Virus record (IMG/VR): IMGVR_UViG_3300042359_000339
Span: 1 to 22,406 of that record
Source: a virus
Length of the DNA: 22,406 nucleotides
Strand: one strand, 5' to 3'
Numbering within the stretch: position 1 is the first letter of the stretch; each line of letters opens with the position of its first letter. The notes under the pieces are model-generated. The model was given only the letters and a program-made list of their open reading frames with translations. It was not told the origin of the DNA and did not search any database. Both the position numbers and the translations under genes were made by a program. Shown one piece after another: positions 5,826 to 14,368 of the stretch.

Positions 5826-8800
5826 GGTTGCACCGGGGGCCAGATGTTGCGGGCATAGGGAGGGGCGGAGCCGCGCGAGCCATGAAGGACGCGGGCGCCG
5901 TAGACGCGCAGCGTGAAGGCCGTGGCGCTGGTCGACGAGTTGCCGAACAGGTACTTGCCGGGGACGTTCGTGTTGTCGCCCGCGGCGCATCCGTTGGGGT
6001 TGAGCAGACCGACGCACGCGCCGTTTGCGTAGTACGCGCGGCTTGCGCGCGGCTCGCTCTGCATACCCATGATGATGCGAGAGCTGGTCTGCACATCGTA
6101 CGGCGCGCTGAGTGACACACCGCCCGAGGGGCCTTGCGCCTGCCATGACCCAGCCGGGGTGCCGGTCGTCGTGTTGTAGAGCATCCGCCACCGATAGTTG
6201 CCCGCGCCTGCGCCCTCGTTGGCCTGCAGCGTGACGAAACCATCGAGCAGCGACGTCCAGACGTCCCACTCCATTTCCCACGGCTGATTGTTCTGAACCG
6301 TCAGCGCGGTCGGGTAGAAGTAGCCAATCGACGTGACGCCGGTCTGCACCAACTCCTCGTAGATGTTGCCGTTTGTGTCGGCGAACAGCCCGTTGCTCGT
6401 CAGGTTGACGAGTGTCCAGCCCGAGGCCGCGAGCGTGGCGTAGGCGACCGAGGTCGGGCGCCAGTCGATGGTCCAGCTCTGCGAGGTCGGGAGACCAGAG
6501 CCACCGCCACCCGACACCGTCGTCCACGTGGGAGCGCCGCCGCCCGAGCTGGTCAGCACTTGCCCGTTGGTCCCGCTCGAGGCGGTCGACAGAATCTCAC
6601 GACCCGCCGTGGTGATGTCCGCGACTGCCGCTGTGTCGACGCCGGTGAAGTACGGCAGCTTGTCCGCCGCCGTGGTGACACCAGCGAGGGCCGTCAGCGT
6701 CGCGTCGGCCGACTGGAACGCCGTGCTGTTCTGCGTCGCCGCGGTGCCGAGGCCCAGCGTCGTGCGAGCCGTCGCCGCGTCCGCATCGTCGATGAGTGTG
6801 CGCGCGAACGAGCTCAGGGTCGTCGTCGATGCGACGTCAGTGCCGGTGAAGTACGGCAGAGCATCAGCAGCCGTGGCCAACCCAGCGAGCGCAGTCAGGG
6901 TCGCATCGACAGGCTGCTTGTCCGACGCGAGCGAATCCAAACCCGCGCCGACCGTCGCAGGCACGGTCGACCAGTTGGCGCTCGTCGTTGGCGTGTACGC
7001 CAGCGAGCGCGCTTCGTCGAGGAAGTCGAAAGCAACGAGAGCAGTGACGGTGTACGTCGTACCCGCCGCGGGATTGATCGCCCACGCAGGAGACACTGTG
7101 ATGGCAGTCGCGGTGTTGGACGAGACCGTCCGGGTCTGCCCCGATCCGGTGCCGCCCGTCAGCGTGATCGTGCCGCCCGTCCACTGGTTCGTCGTAAACG
7201 CCTTGCTGGTGTCCGTGATCGTTGTCGCTGCGCCCCCCGTTGCCGTTCCCGAGCTTGTCGCGGGGTTCAGCGTGCGCGCAGAGAGCACGCCTGACGAGTT
7301 TCGGCTGAACGCGAGCGTGGTGTATGACGTCGAGTCCATCTTGTACCGAGTGCCGCTCGAGGAAGAACCGATGCGGTACTGCGACGCAGGGACGCCGGTG
7401 CCCGAGTAGACGCGGAACTGGTTGACCACGAATCCGATGTACGAAGTCGACGTCGAGCCAGTGACGGCGCCATTGTCGACGGTGCCGAGCATGGAGCGGT
7501 CGATGTCGTAGATGCGGCAGCCGTCAACCTCGCCGAGCGTCAAACGCGGGCCGAGCGCAGCAGCCAGCGTGGAGTTGTGGCACTTGAGTGTGATCGTGCC
7601 CGTAGGCGCTTTATTGGCCGTGCCGACCAGCGAGTAGATGGTGCTATTGGCGACCGGCGTCGTGCCCCAAGTCGTCGACAGCGTCAGCGTCGTCGCGGTG
7701 TTGGAGACGACCGTGGCAGTCTGGCCTGAACCCGTCCCTCCGGTCAGACTGACCGTGGCGCCCGCGTACTGGTTGACCGTCCACGCCTTGGTCGTGTCTT
7801 GGAGCGTCGTGCCGCTCTGCGTGCCAGTGGCCTGCCCTGTACCGTTGCTCCACGTCGACGGACTCGACACGTAGGCATAAGGCACCGCGCCGATGTAGCT
7901 ACGGACGAATCCCGATTCGCCAACCGTGGAGCCGTCAATCTCCATGACGGACGTGGGGAGCCCGTTGGTCGTCGGTACCGTATAGCTGGTGCCGAGAACC
8001 ATGCCGCCAATCAGGTTGGCCTTGTTCGCGTAGAAGTTGAACTGGCCGTAGTTGTTGTCCCAGTTGGACCCAACGCCACTGCCCGCGAACGCCGACTCCT
8101 CAAAGGCGAGAGAAGACAGGCCCGTGACGACGAGCGGGTCTGCGGTCGTGTCGGCTTCGACGCCGCCGCCGGCTTCACCCGTGATCTCGAAAGTCATCTG
8201 CGCCGAAACGCCCGCCCACGGCGCAGGGAAGCTGGCCTTGAGTGCTTCCATGCTGGACGCGGGGAAGTCCGCGCGAACTGCCGACATCTTCACGTTGCCG
8301 ACAATCTGCACGCCATTACCAATCAGCTGCACGCGCGCACGCTTGAAGCCGAGCGTGACGTCCTCCACGTAGCGACCAGGCGCAAGTTGGAAGATCAACT
8401 TCTCGGTGACGAACTGACCGACGCTTGCGTTGTAGGTGCTGTTGCTTGGGTTGCCGAGCGACGTGACCTGCGAGTAGGCGTAGTTGATCGAGGCGTATGG
8501 TGCGCTGAGAGTGCCACCACCAGGAGCGTCCGTGCCGTTGACCGGGTCAACGTAGACGGTGAGCGCGCCTGCGAACACCGCCTCTGAGCCACCTGTCGCC
8601 GCAGCAGGCGCCCACTCGGAGCCCGACCACGTCAGCACCTCGCCCGAGGACGGAGCCGTCGAGGCCACGTCAGACAGGTCCGCGAGCGCCGCCGCGTGGA
8701 CATGGTCGCCGCGCGCGTAGTCGTCGGACGAGCCCGCGCTAGCCGTGCCGATGTTGGCAGGCGTGCTCGCGTAGGGCGTCTGCGGGTCGCCCGGAGGCCC

Positions 8801-8935
8801 AGGCGGGCCGGGGTCACCCTGCGGCCCAGGAGGACCCTCGGGTCCAACCGGCCCCTGCGGACCCTCGGGACCCTCGGGACCAGCCGGCCCAGCCGGACCA
8901 GGAGCGCCGGGAAAAGTCGTCGTCGTGCCAGCCAT
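5822..8935 (-). CDS. Large tail fibre protein with collagen-like stalk
   Basis: At 1037 residues this is a trimeric-fibre-type host-recognition protein. Residues 10-51 are fourteen consecutive Gly-X-Y triplets rich in GPA, GPE and GPP, a collagen-like stalk found in many phage fibres. A classic fibre motif follows ([23 protein letters not shown]), then a long beta-rich region. Two related segments of about 70 residues near 365-435 and 560-630 share TGGTGSGQT and SNTAT. Near 660-790 come repeated fibre linkers ([29 protein letters not shown]). The C-terminal 190 residues resemble a lectin-like beta-sandwich. The ATG at 8935 overlaps the upstream stop (TGATG); a GTG one codon earlier is less likely. 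It should bind host surface glycans. No chaperone gene is obvious nearby. Confidence 0.93.
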
Positions 8936-9399
8936 CACGGCACCTTCCGGTAGTGGGCGCAGACCTCGACGTTCGACGCACCAACGGCCGAGCCCTTGAG
9001 CGACAGCGTGGTGATGCTGCTCTGCGCCGTCCCGCTCAGGACACCACGGACCTCGATGCTCTTGGCCGTGCCAGCGTCGAGGCGGGGCGCGTTCGTCGTC
9101 GCTGCGGGGCAGCTCGCCGCCGGTCCGAGGCAGATGAACGAGGCGTTACCGCCCCACGCATCACGCGAGACCAGCGAGAGCGACGAGAGGAACAAGCCCG
9201 CCGACAGCGCCGTGCCGGTCGAGGTGTCCTTCATGTCCGACGAGGCAATCTGCGTCCACGCCGCCGAGGTCGGAGCGACCACCGCGCAGCCGTAGACGTT
9301 GCCGTAGATGCCGTTGGCGTCCTGCGCCGAGCCCGTCACCGGGACCGCGCCGACCATCGCCACAGCCGCGACCACTGCTGCCACCTTACGCATTGTCAT
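8935..9399 (-). CDS. Secreted protein of unknown function
   Basis: The 154-residue product has a clear Sec signal peptide ([25 protein letters not shown], cleavage expected near residue 25) and a small, mostly beta-like mature domain with four cysteines (in GCAVV, FICLG, SCPA, EVCAH) that could form two disulphides. I chose ATG 9399 because GGAGG lies 9 nt upstream; a second ATG two codons later is also possible. Its start lies inside the endolysin's last codons and its stop overlaps the tail-fibre start. No family is recognised. A signal peptide in a late operon suggests a periplasmic or surface role during lysis or exclusion. Confidence 0.8.
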   Translation of the reverse strand: MTMRKVAAVVAAVAMVGAVPVTGSAQDANGIYGNVYGCAVVAPTSAAWTQIASSDMKDTSTGTALSAGLFLSSLSLVSRDAWGGNASFICLGPAASCPAATTNAPRLDAGTAKSIEVRGVLSGTAQSSITTLSLKGSAVGASNVEVCAHYRKVP

Positions 9400-9916
9400 C
9401 GCTCCCGACCTCCATGCTGATTCGCACTGCTGTCGCGCAGTCGACCACCGCCGCGCGGAATCTCTGCCAAGTTGCATCATCGACGCCCGAGCCCTTCCAG
9501 CTCGCCAAGCGCCCACGGTTGTCCAGGTGAACGAACGTCGGGTAGATGCCGACGCCGCCCACAGGGATCTCGCGCTGAGCCATGAGCCGCAGCGCCGCGA
9601 GGGCCACGTCGATGGGCAGCATGCCGCCGACTTGAATGTCGGCTGCCGCGTCTGGGCTGCCGTCAGGCTTGCCGCGCTCCTTGACCGAGGGTCGGAGCTC
9701 AGGGGGCATGTGCCGCGAGTTCGCCGCCGTCTTGCTCTCCTTGCGCTCTCCGCTGACGATGCGGATCGAGCGCCCAAGCGCCTCGCGCAGTGGCTCCAGC
9801 GTGCGCTGGCATAGCTCGAGGTAGCGGGCTCGTGACGTGGGAGTCTGCCAGACGTGGCCGTTGCGCCAATCGACGAACTCAACGTCACTGAAGTGCGGGG
9901 TCAGGCGTTCGCTCAT
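9386..9916 (-). CDS. Endolysin, M15-type D,D/L-peptidase
   Basis: This 176-residue protein matches the peptidase M15 fold (VanY/M15_3-like), zinc enzymes that cut peptidoglycan cross-links. The family core is visible: an N-terminal HFSDVEF, VSGER near 54-58, zinc ligands His69 (in NSRHMP), Asp93 (in AADI) and His130 in FVHLD, with Asp132 nearby. A 20-residue insertion separates His69 from Asp93. There is no wall-binding domain and no signal peptide, which fits a Gram-negative, holin-released endolysin. ATG 9916 (MSERLTPHF) is preferred over GTG 9925, as it has AGGG 8 nt upstream and shares a promoter-like box with portal. It opens the lysis, fibre and packaging operon. Confidence 0.87.
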   Translation of the reverse strand: MSERLTPHFSDVEFVDWRNGHVWQTPTSRARYLELCQRTLEPLREALGRSIRIVSGERKESKTAANSRHMPPELRPSVKERGKPDGSPDAAADIQVGGMLPIDVALAALRLMAQREIPVGGVGIYPTFVHLDNRGRLASWKGSGVDDATWQRFRAAVVDCATAVRISMEVGSDDNA

Positions 9917-9923
9917 GCGCGAC

Positions 9924-9932
9924 ACCCTACCA
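9924..9932 (-). promoter_or_regulatory. Extended -10-like box before endolysin (possible leaderless start)
   Basis: On the minus strand TGG-TAGGGT ends exactly seven bases before the endolysin ATG, the same distance as the matching box before portal. Conservation runs through the whole block TGTGSTAGGGTGYCGC although the two genes are unrelated and the sequence further upstream is different. It is probably the start of the late lysis operon, with a transcript beginning at or very near the ATG; alternatively AGGG is the ribosome site. No -35 is apparent. Confidence 0.45.
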
Positions 9933-9949
9933 CATCAGGCCCACTCCTG

Positions 9950-10036
9950 CATGGTCTAGGAGGGATGGAGGCGACGGCAGACGGTGACGCGGGGGCAAGG
10001 AGACAGCCGACGCGCCACGCAGGAGCCTAGACCATG
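9950..10036. repeat. 11-bp perfect inverted repeat flanking the late-operon upstream region
   Basis: CATGGTCTAGG at 9950-9960 is the exact reverse complement of CCTAGACCATG at 10026-10036. A related CCTAGACAATA follows at 10062-10072, and CCTAGAC also occurs in the terminase-portal gap at 1997-2003. Right after the second arm, ATGGGGG (10034-10040) and CCCCCAT (10051-10057) form a 7-bp hairpin without a T-run. The region 9917-10136 has no gene. These symmetric elements could be binding sites for a late regulator. Confidence 0.5.
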
Positions 10037-10136
10037 GGGGAGATGTCCCGCCCCCATCCCACCTAGACAATACTCACGCCCCCCGTTCAGCCGCGTACGG
10101 AGTGCAGACGCCGAGGAGCGTGAGATGGGTACAGTA

Positions 10137-11192
10137 TCACCGAACCGAGCGCCGCGCCACTTCCTGCTTGTGCTCGCGCATGTCAGCGTGCCGGTTTGCC
10201 CGGTCCGCTGCGATGCGCTCGGCGTTGTGGCCATGGACCGTGCGCCCAAGATGGTCGTCGATGGTCGAGGCAGGAGGCTTGCCCACGCCTCCCTTGCGCT
10301 GCCACTTGTCACGCGCCGCCCGCTCCTTGCACAAGGTCAGGAATCGCTCTGCGTAGACCTTGTCGGACTCCGCTCGCTCACGCGCGCGCAGCGACCTGCG
10401 AGCGTTGGCGACTGCCTGCCCATAGGTGAACTGAGCCTGCAGCAGCGTCGGGCTAATGCTCTCGCTGGTCATGATGAGATGCACGATGACCTTCCCGGCC
10501 GCGTACCTGCCGGTCACGTCGATGCCGAGCTTGGGTGCCGCCTCGAGGCAGCGTGCGAAAAGCAAGGCGGGCGCCTGGTAGTTGTAGGCGCGCGCGCGGT
10601 CGTCGGAATCGGTAGGAGGTCGACCACTGCGCAGAGGCGAGTCAGGCGGGCGCTCGCTTCCCCTAGTGTCGCATCTGATGCCGATGCGCTCCAGTCCGTC
10701 GATGAGCTGCACCGCGAGGATGGAAGCAAGCGATACCGCTGCGCCGCTGTGCGCGCTTATCTCTTGGCGCCATTGTAGGAGCCTCTGTAGCGCCGCGCCT
10801 GAGATGTGGACGTGACGACTCGGGCCGCCTTCCTCCGCACGCTTGGCACGCTCCAAGCCTAGCAACTCAAGGATGGCACCGCTGCGCAGGTCGATGTTCT
10901 CGCGCTGCTGGTACTCGCCCACATAACGCATCAGATGAGGCGATGTCGCCAGCCGCGGCTGCGTCCCGCGCGCGTTTATCTCGACGAGCTCGCGGCTCCA
11001 TGCGTCGGCCGTGCGCCCCATGTACTCGTACGTCAGGCCGATGCCGTGCTCATGCAGGGCGCTGGCCAGACGCAGCGTGAGCAGGCGCTTGAGTGCCACG
11101 TACCGCTCACGCTCCGCATTCCACGTTTCACGCTGCCACTCGCGGATGGTGGGCAGATGCTGCTCAGGTAGGACGGTCAGGAACTCAGCCAC
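10137..11192 (-). CDS. Unknown 351-residue mostly helical protein
   Basis: I do not recognise this protein. The chosen start is GTG 11192 (product VAEFLTVLPEQ), preceded by AGGGGG, with a 16-base overlap onto the resolvase gene; the longer ATG frame begins with an Arg-rich stretch that lies over the resolvase gene and looks untranslated. The chain is rich in long helices. A central region (about residues 118-190: RSGAILELLGLERAKRAEE, then HVHISGAALQRLLQWRQEI) is followed by a disordered Arg/Ser/Pro linker near 206-225. The C-terminus is strongly basic (ARRSLRARERAESDK...REHKQEVARRSVR). Basic ends and its place at the end of the replication operon suggest nucleic-acid binding. It is the last gene before the late promoter region, so a late-gene activator role is possible but unsupported by motif. 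Confidence 0.82.
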   Translation of the reverse strand: MAEFLTVLPEQHLPTIREWQRETWNAERERYVALKRLLTLRLASALHEHGIGLTYEYMGRTADAWSRELVEINARGTQPRLATSPHLMRYVGEYQQRENIDLRSGAILELLGLERAKRAEEGGPSRHVHISGAALQRLLQWRQEISAHSGAAVSLASILAVQLIDGLERIGIRCDTRGSERPPDSPLRSGRPPTDSDDRARAYNYQAPALLFARCLEAAPKLGIDVTGRYAAGKVIVHLIMTSESISPTLLQAQFTYGQAVANARRSLRARERAESDKVYAERFLTLCKERAARDKWQRKGGVGKPPASTIDDHLGRTVHGHNAERIAADRANRHADMREHKQEVARRSVR

Positions 11193-11704
11193 TGTGCCCC
11201 CTTCAAGAGCCGCGCCCGAGGCGCCAGCTCCGTCTCTATCACCGACGCCTTGCCCGCCTCGCGCCACGCGCGCAGGACGCCGAACTCGACGCACCACTGC
11301 GACCCGCGCCAATCGAGCAGCACGAGGGCGAGGCCGCCGAGCTGGTCGACCGCGTCGAGCGTCTCCCACTCGATGCCCGCAGCCTTACCCGCAGTCGGGC
11401 CGCCGAGCGCCTCACTGAACCACCACCGCTCAGTCGTGCAGGTCTTCGCCTCAAGCGCGACCGCTCGACCACCGGCCACGACGCCGACGAAGTCGACCGA
11501 CGCTCGGCTTGCCCAAGTCGCCGGAAAGGTCGTGCGCCCTCGGGCATCCATGCCGGTCGGACCCATGACGCGCGCCTCGGTAGGGACGCGGACTAGCCAC
11601 GCCTTACCGGCTGCACGGAGATGGTCGTGGTACGCGTCGATGGCTTGCTCCCACTGCGAGCCGCGCCGCTGCGAGGACCTGCCTCTGGTCGCCGCCGTGG
11701 TCAT
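11177..11704 (-). CDS. RecU-like Holliday junction resolvase
   Basis: This 175-residue protein fits the RecU branch of the PD-(D/E)xK nucleases, which resolve Holliday junctions made during phage recombination and replication. Visible elements are Glu19 in an N-terminal helix (GSQWEQAIDAYH), a beta segment, then Asp71 in SVDFVGVV, Glu85 and Lys87 in ALEAK, and Gln121 in AVDQLGG followed by the hydrophobic strand LALVLLDWRG. These spacings match RecU-type resolvases. The basic N-terminus (RGRSSQRRG) could contact DNA. The start overlaps the upstream stop (ATGA). It works with RecT and SSB encoded upstream. RecU versus a related phage endonuclease cannot be settled by eye. Confidence 0.82.
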   Translation of the reverse strand: MTTAATRGRSSQRRGSQWEQAIDAYHDHLRAAGKAWLVRVPTEARVMGPTGMDARGRTTFPATWASRASVDFVGVVAGGRAVALEAKTCTTERWWFSEALGGPTAGKAAGIEWETLDAVDQLGGLALVLLDWRGSQWCVEFGVLRAWREAGKASVIETELAPRARLLKGAQWLSS

Positions 11705-12099
11705 GGCTGCCTTGCCTCCTGTTGGCTACAGCTCATACGCCAACGCCACCGAGCTTGCCTTCGGGTACGCTCTACCGCGCTGTCTTTCACGCGCCATTCC
11801 ACAACGACCATAAGCCCTGGCGAGTCCACGGGGCGAGGCGTCCGCACTTCGCATTCGCTGGCCGCAGCGCCAAGCGGCAGATGCTTCAACGCCTTGTCGA
11901 TGAGCTGCTGACGGTGATGCTCAATCAAGCGCTCGGCCAAGTCCTGAGCAGCCTTGCGCTGCGCTCCACGTGTGGCGCGCGTCCTGACCGGCATGAAGTC
12001 ATAGAACATCCATGCGCTGTGGAGCCACCCGCCTCGGATCCTCTCCCTGCACGGCATGACGCTCTTGAGAGCAAGGTCGATTTGCTCACTGACGGTCAC
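11701..12099 (-). CDS. Unknown 132-residue protein
   Basis: No family is recognised. The start is taken as GTG 12099 (VTVSEQIDLALK), with a strong AGGGGGAG just upstream and a 14-base overlap with the previous gene; the long upstream frame is Arg/Cys/Trp-rich and unlikely to be translated. The protein has a helical, basic middle (RTRATRGAQRKAAQDLAERLIEHHRQQ, in two helices at about residues 40-66), a possible beta strand (GLMVVVEWRV) and a basic C-terminus (ERTRRQARWRWR). Its stop overlaps the resolvase start (ATGA), so the two are co-translated and may act together on DNA. Confidence 0.72.
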   Translation of the reverse strand: MTVSEQIDLALKSVMPCRERIRGGWLHSAWMFYDFMPVRTRATRGAQRKAAQDLAERLIEHHRQQLIDKALKHLPLGAAASECEVRTPRPVDSPGLMVVVEWRVKDSAVERTRRQARWRWRMSCSQQEARQP

Positions 12100-12343
12100 G
12101 ACTCCCCCTTTCTGGCCATGTGGCCAGAATCCGCGCATGGTGCTCGGCCAGAGTCTGCAGCACCCACGCAGGCAGCACGCTGCCCGTCTGGTAGCTGTGG
12201 TCGACCGCCGCCAGAGCCTCGCGCAGCCGATTCCGCTCGACCCGCGCCGCAGCCAACGCCAGCACAAGCGCATCGCGCGTCAGGTCCTCGGCCTCGGCTC
12301 GGACGTACTCGGCCTCGATGAACTCGCAACGCTCGCAGGTCAT
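12086..12343 (-). CDS. Unknown small helical protein
   Basis: This 85-residue product has an N-terminal CxxC pair (MTCERCEF) with no second pair visible, followed by one long charged helix (about residues 10-45) and a shorter helix (AWVLQTLAEHHARIL). Similar short helical proteins with an N-terminal CxxC are common in phage early operons, and the pair could bind zinc as a dimer. The start overlaps the upstream stop (ATGA), and the stop lies 14 bases inside the next gene. No function is assigned. Confidence 0.75.
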   Translation of the reverse strand: MTCERCEFIEAEYVRAEAEDLTRDALVLALAAARVERNRLREALAAVDHSYQTGSVLPAWVLQTLAEHHARILATWPERGSRDRQ

Positions 12344-12636
12344 GGCTCCTGCCCCAGCGCCCGCTTGGCCGCGTCTCTCGTTTCGCGCAGCGCCTCGACA
12401 GTGCGCCCGAGAGCGACGTGCAGCTCGTCGGCCTCAAACCACGCCTGCCCCTCCGCAAAGCTCCACGTGCGCCACATCATTGGACCGTCGCCGCCCCGAG
12501 GCAGATACTCGACCAGAGCGAACCGGCCGAACCTTACCCGCACCGTGCCGATGTCCTGCACTCGGCCGCGCAGACCATGCCGCTCCAGCGCCGCGCGCAG
12601 GTTGACCCGCGCCGCTGCCACGTCAGCCTTGGCCAC
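12340..12636 (-). CDS. Unknown small protein, possibly single-domain alpha/beta
   Basis: The 98-residue product begins MAKADVAAARVNLRAAL, then shows a beta-rich centre (VRVRFGRFALVEYLP, MMWRTWSFAEGQAWF) and a C-terminal charged helix (ALRETRDAAKRALG). No motif is recognised. Its start overlaps the preceding zinc-ribbon gene by 14 bases and its stop overlaps the next start (ATGA), so it belongs firmly to the replication operon. It may be an accessory replication or host-takeover protein; there is no direct evidence. Confidence 0.75.
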   Translation of the reverse strand: MAKADVAAARVNLRAALERHGLRGRVQDIGTVRVRFGRFALVEYLPRGGDGPMMWRTWSFAEGQAWFEADELHVALGRTVEALRETRDAAKRALGQEP

Positions 12637-12835
12637 TGCTCACCCCCTGCGCTAGCTCGTCCTGCGCCCACCCGCACCCCTCGCAGGAGTGCCGCGTCAG
12701 CCACCACTGGTGCCGCTCGTCGAGGCCGGACGCCGTCACCCGCTGCGACCGCTCGGCCGTCCTCGACCCGCACTCGGGGCAGGCACTCCCGCCGCCGAGC
12801 TTCACCTGTGGGTGCATCGTCAGAATCTGGACCAT
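12623..12835 (-). CDS. Small zinc-ribbon protein
   Basis: The 70-residue product (start ATG 12835, MVQILTMHPQ, overlapping the upstream stop as TGATG) has two CxxC knuckles, Cys19/Cys22 in CPECGS and Cys51/Cys54 in CEGCGW, 28 residues apart. This is the layout of a zinc ribbon, a fold used by many small nucleic-acid or protein-binding factors. The longer frame upstream is rejected because it overlaps the previous gene. Its position in the replication operon suggests a DNA-binding or transcription-modifying role, but no specific family is recognised. Confidence 0.8.
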   Translation of the reverse strand: MVQILTMHPQVKLGGGSACPECGSRTAERSQRVTASGLDERHQWWLTRHSCEGCGWAQDELAQGVSSGQG

Positions 12836-13062
12836 CAGTGCATCCTCCGTCGCTCGTCTCGTCGAGCCCTCAGCATCCCGTACACGCCGATCTGCGACCA
12901 GCGCAGCCCCTTCGACGTGCGGAACCCGCACGCGTTCAGCCGGGTCGCAATCTCCTCGAGCTCGACACCCTCAGCGTAGAGCGACTCGGCCATCCGGCCG
13001 CACTGCGTCCACTTGGACGAGTAGTAGTCCCGCACGAGCTGCGTCCATGCGTCCTTGCTCAC
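12835..13062 (-). CDS. Small protein resembling the recombinase-domain DNA-binding segment
   Basis: The start is GTG 13062, which overlaps the helicase-loader stop (GTGA), giving 75 residues. Residues 37-64 (EIATRLNACGFRTSKG, then RWSQIGVYGML) match the pattern of the 'Recombinase' segment of large serine recombinases (IAxxLNxxGxxTxxGxxWxxxxVxxxL), which binds DNA. No catalytic serine domain is present and there is no room for one. It is probably a free-standing DNA-binding protein derived from or convergent with that segment. The basic tail (RARRDERRRMH) agrees with nucleic-acid binding. Confidence 0.78.
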   Translation of the reverse strand: MSKDAWTQLVRDYYSSKWTQCGRMAESLYAEGVELEEIATRLNACGFRTSKGLRWSQIGVYGMLRARRDERRRMH

Positions 13063-13808
13063 TTGGCCGCCCTCCAGTCCTTGCCCGTCATCACCACCGG
13101 CCGCGTGCTCGCCTTGATGCGCGACCAAAGCCGGTCGCCCAGGTGCATCTCAAGCCCCTCGTCCGTCAGGTTCGACGCGATGAGCACCGTACCACCCGAC
13201 AGCGTGCGCCGCTCGAGCAGCTGGTCGAGCTGCGACTGCGCCCAGTCCGTGTCACGCTCTCGCCCGATGTCGTCGAGCGCCACGACTGCAGGCCCTTCGA
13301 TGCGCGCCTTGAGCGCTGCCATGTCGCCGTCCCGCCCCATCGCCTGCCGCATGTCGTCGAGCCACAGCGCCCACGAGACGTACCGCGCCGAGATGCCGCG
13401 CTCGCAGAGGCCACGCACTGCGCAGAGCATGCGATGCGTCTTGCCTCGCCCGGTCGAGCCGAGGAAGCGCAGGCCCTTGCCCTCGGGCTGGTAGCTCTCC
13501 ACCCACGCGCGCCCCTCGGGGCTCAGGTCGTCCATGGTCGTGTGATGGTAGGTCCAAGGGATGCGCGCCAAGGTCAGGCGCCGCATGCGCGCCCCGATGC
13601 CCGCGCACTGGCAGCGCTCGCCCGTCCTCGTGTGCCTCTCGGTGCCGCAGCACACGGGGCAGGTGTACGACCGCCACGCGCAGAGGCCGTCGTCGGTCTT
13701 GTGGAGCTCGACGTCATGCCACGACAGCGGGACCAGATGCGGACGAGGCACCGTGGGCGCGTCGAGGTCGAGGTACTTGCTCAGGTCGTTGGGGTCGATG
13801 GGCTTCAT
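13059..13808 (-). CDS. DnaC/IstB-like AAA+ helicase loader
   Basis: This 249-residue protein fits the DnaC/DnaI/IstB group, which loads the replicative helicase onto origin DNA. An N-terminal zinc-finger-like region has CPVC at 50-53 and CQC at 66-68, as in many loaders. The AAA+ core has Walker A GSTGRGKT at 117-124, Walker B VVALDD at 175-180, a sensor-1-like Asn213 in LIASNL, and a GDRLWSR segment (225-230) with likely arginine finger. The usual IstB Walker A is GxxGxGKT, so this one is normal. The ATG overlaps the upstream stop (ATGA). The initiator encoded upstream carries the likely origin. No phage helicase is seen in the window, so it probably recruits the host DnaB. Confidence 0.9.
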   Translation of the reverse strand: MKPIDPNDLSKYLDLDAPTVPRPHLVPLSWHDVELHKTDDGLCAWRSYTCPVCCGTERHTRTGERCQCAGIGARMRRLTLARIPWTYHHTTMDDLSPEGRAWVESYQPEGKGLRFLGSTGRGKTHRMLCAVRGLCERGISARYVSWALWLDDMRQAMGRDGDMAALKARIEGPAVVALDDIGRERDTDWAQSQLDQLLERRTLSGGTVLIASNLTDEGLEMHLGDRLWSRIKASTRPVVMTGKDWRAAK

Positions 13809-14368
13809 GCGTCCTCCGTGGGCCGCTTGAGGCCTGACTCGATGTCGGCCGTGAGCAGGTGCTCAACCATCTTCTGCGCCGCCTCGAGCGCGTGACCGTA
13901 CAGTTCGCCGACGAGGTCGTTGTACGCGTCGCCCGCATCGCCGCCACGACGCAGGCCCAGCTCCATGAGCATAAACCGCGTCATCACCGACGCGAGCTCG
14001 AACGCGCCGAGCTCGATCTGGTCGCGCCCCGGCAGGACTGTGCCGAGGATGCGCCACTTGTCGCGCACGGTCGCGCCGTACGTGCTGCGCGGGATGTCCC
14101 GCAGGTCGAGGCCGCGCAGGTCTTCGCGCCAGAGGTCGACCGACACGCGCCGCGTCGGCTCGCCGTAGCGGTACTCCTGCAGGCCTTGGCTCAGGTCGGG
14201 CGCCGGGGGCTGCGGACCGTCCATGCCGCAGCGCCGCCACGCCGCGACCTCCTGCAGCCACGTCTCGTACTCGGGCGTCTTGCGGTAGCTGTAGGCCGCA
14301 CGCGCAGCCTCGGCCGCGTCGCTGATGGCGTAGTTGTCGGCCGTGCCGATGCGCTTGTCGTCACTCAT
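13805..14368 (-). CDS. Unknown 187-residue early protein
   Basis: No family is recognised. ATG 14368 (MSDDKRIGTADNY) is chosen, with AGGAG 8 nt upstream; the longer Ser/Arg-rich frame overlaps another gene. The protein is largely helical. A Tyr-rich N-terminal third contains AAYSYRKTPEYETWLQEV. The middle (RDIPRSTYGATVRDKWRILGT) and a C-terminal helical block (ASVMTRFMLMELG...AYNDLVGELYGHALEAAQKMVEHLL) suggest an oligomeric scaffold. A perfect copy of the CCGCTGGGGAGCGG hairpin sits 22 nt before the ATG. It is placed between the initiator-side genes and the helicase loader, so an accessory replication role is plausible. Confidence 0.8.
   Translation of the reverse strand: MSDDKRIGTADNYAISDAAEAARAAYSYRKTPEYETWLQEVAAWRRCGMDGPQPPAPDLSQGLQEYRYGEPTRRVSVDLWREDLRGLDLRDIPRSTYGATVRDKWRILGTVLPGRDQIELGAFELASVMTRFMLMELGLRRGGDAGDAYNDLVGELYGHALEAAQKMVEHLLTADIESGLKRPTEDA

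Noticed and set aside
10034-10057. Terminator from the ATGGGGG/CCCCCAT hairpin
   Set aside because: There is no T-run on either strand after the stem.
9950-10136. Attachment site or integrase region
   Set aside because: No integrase, excisionase or tRNA fragment was found; inverted repeats alone do not indicate att.
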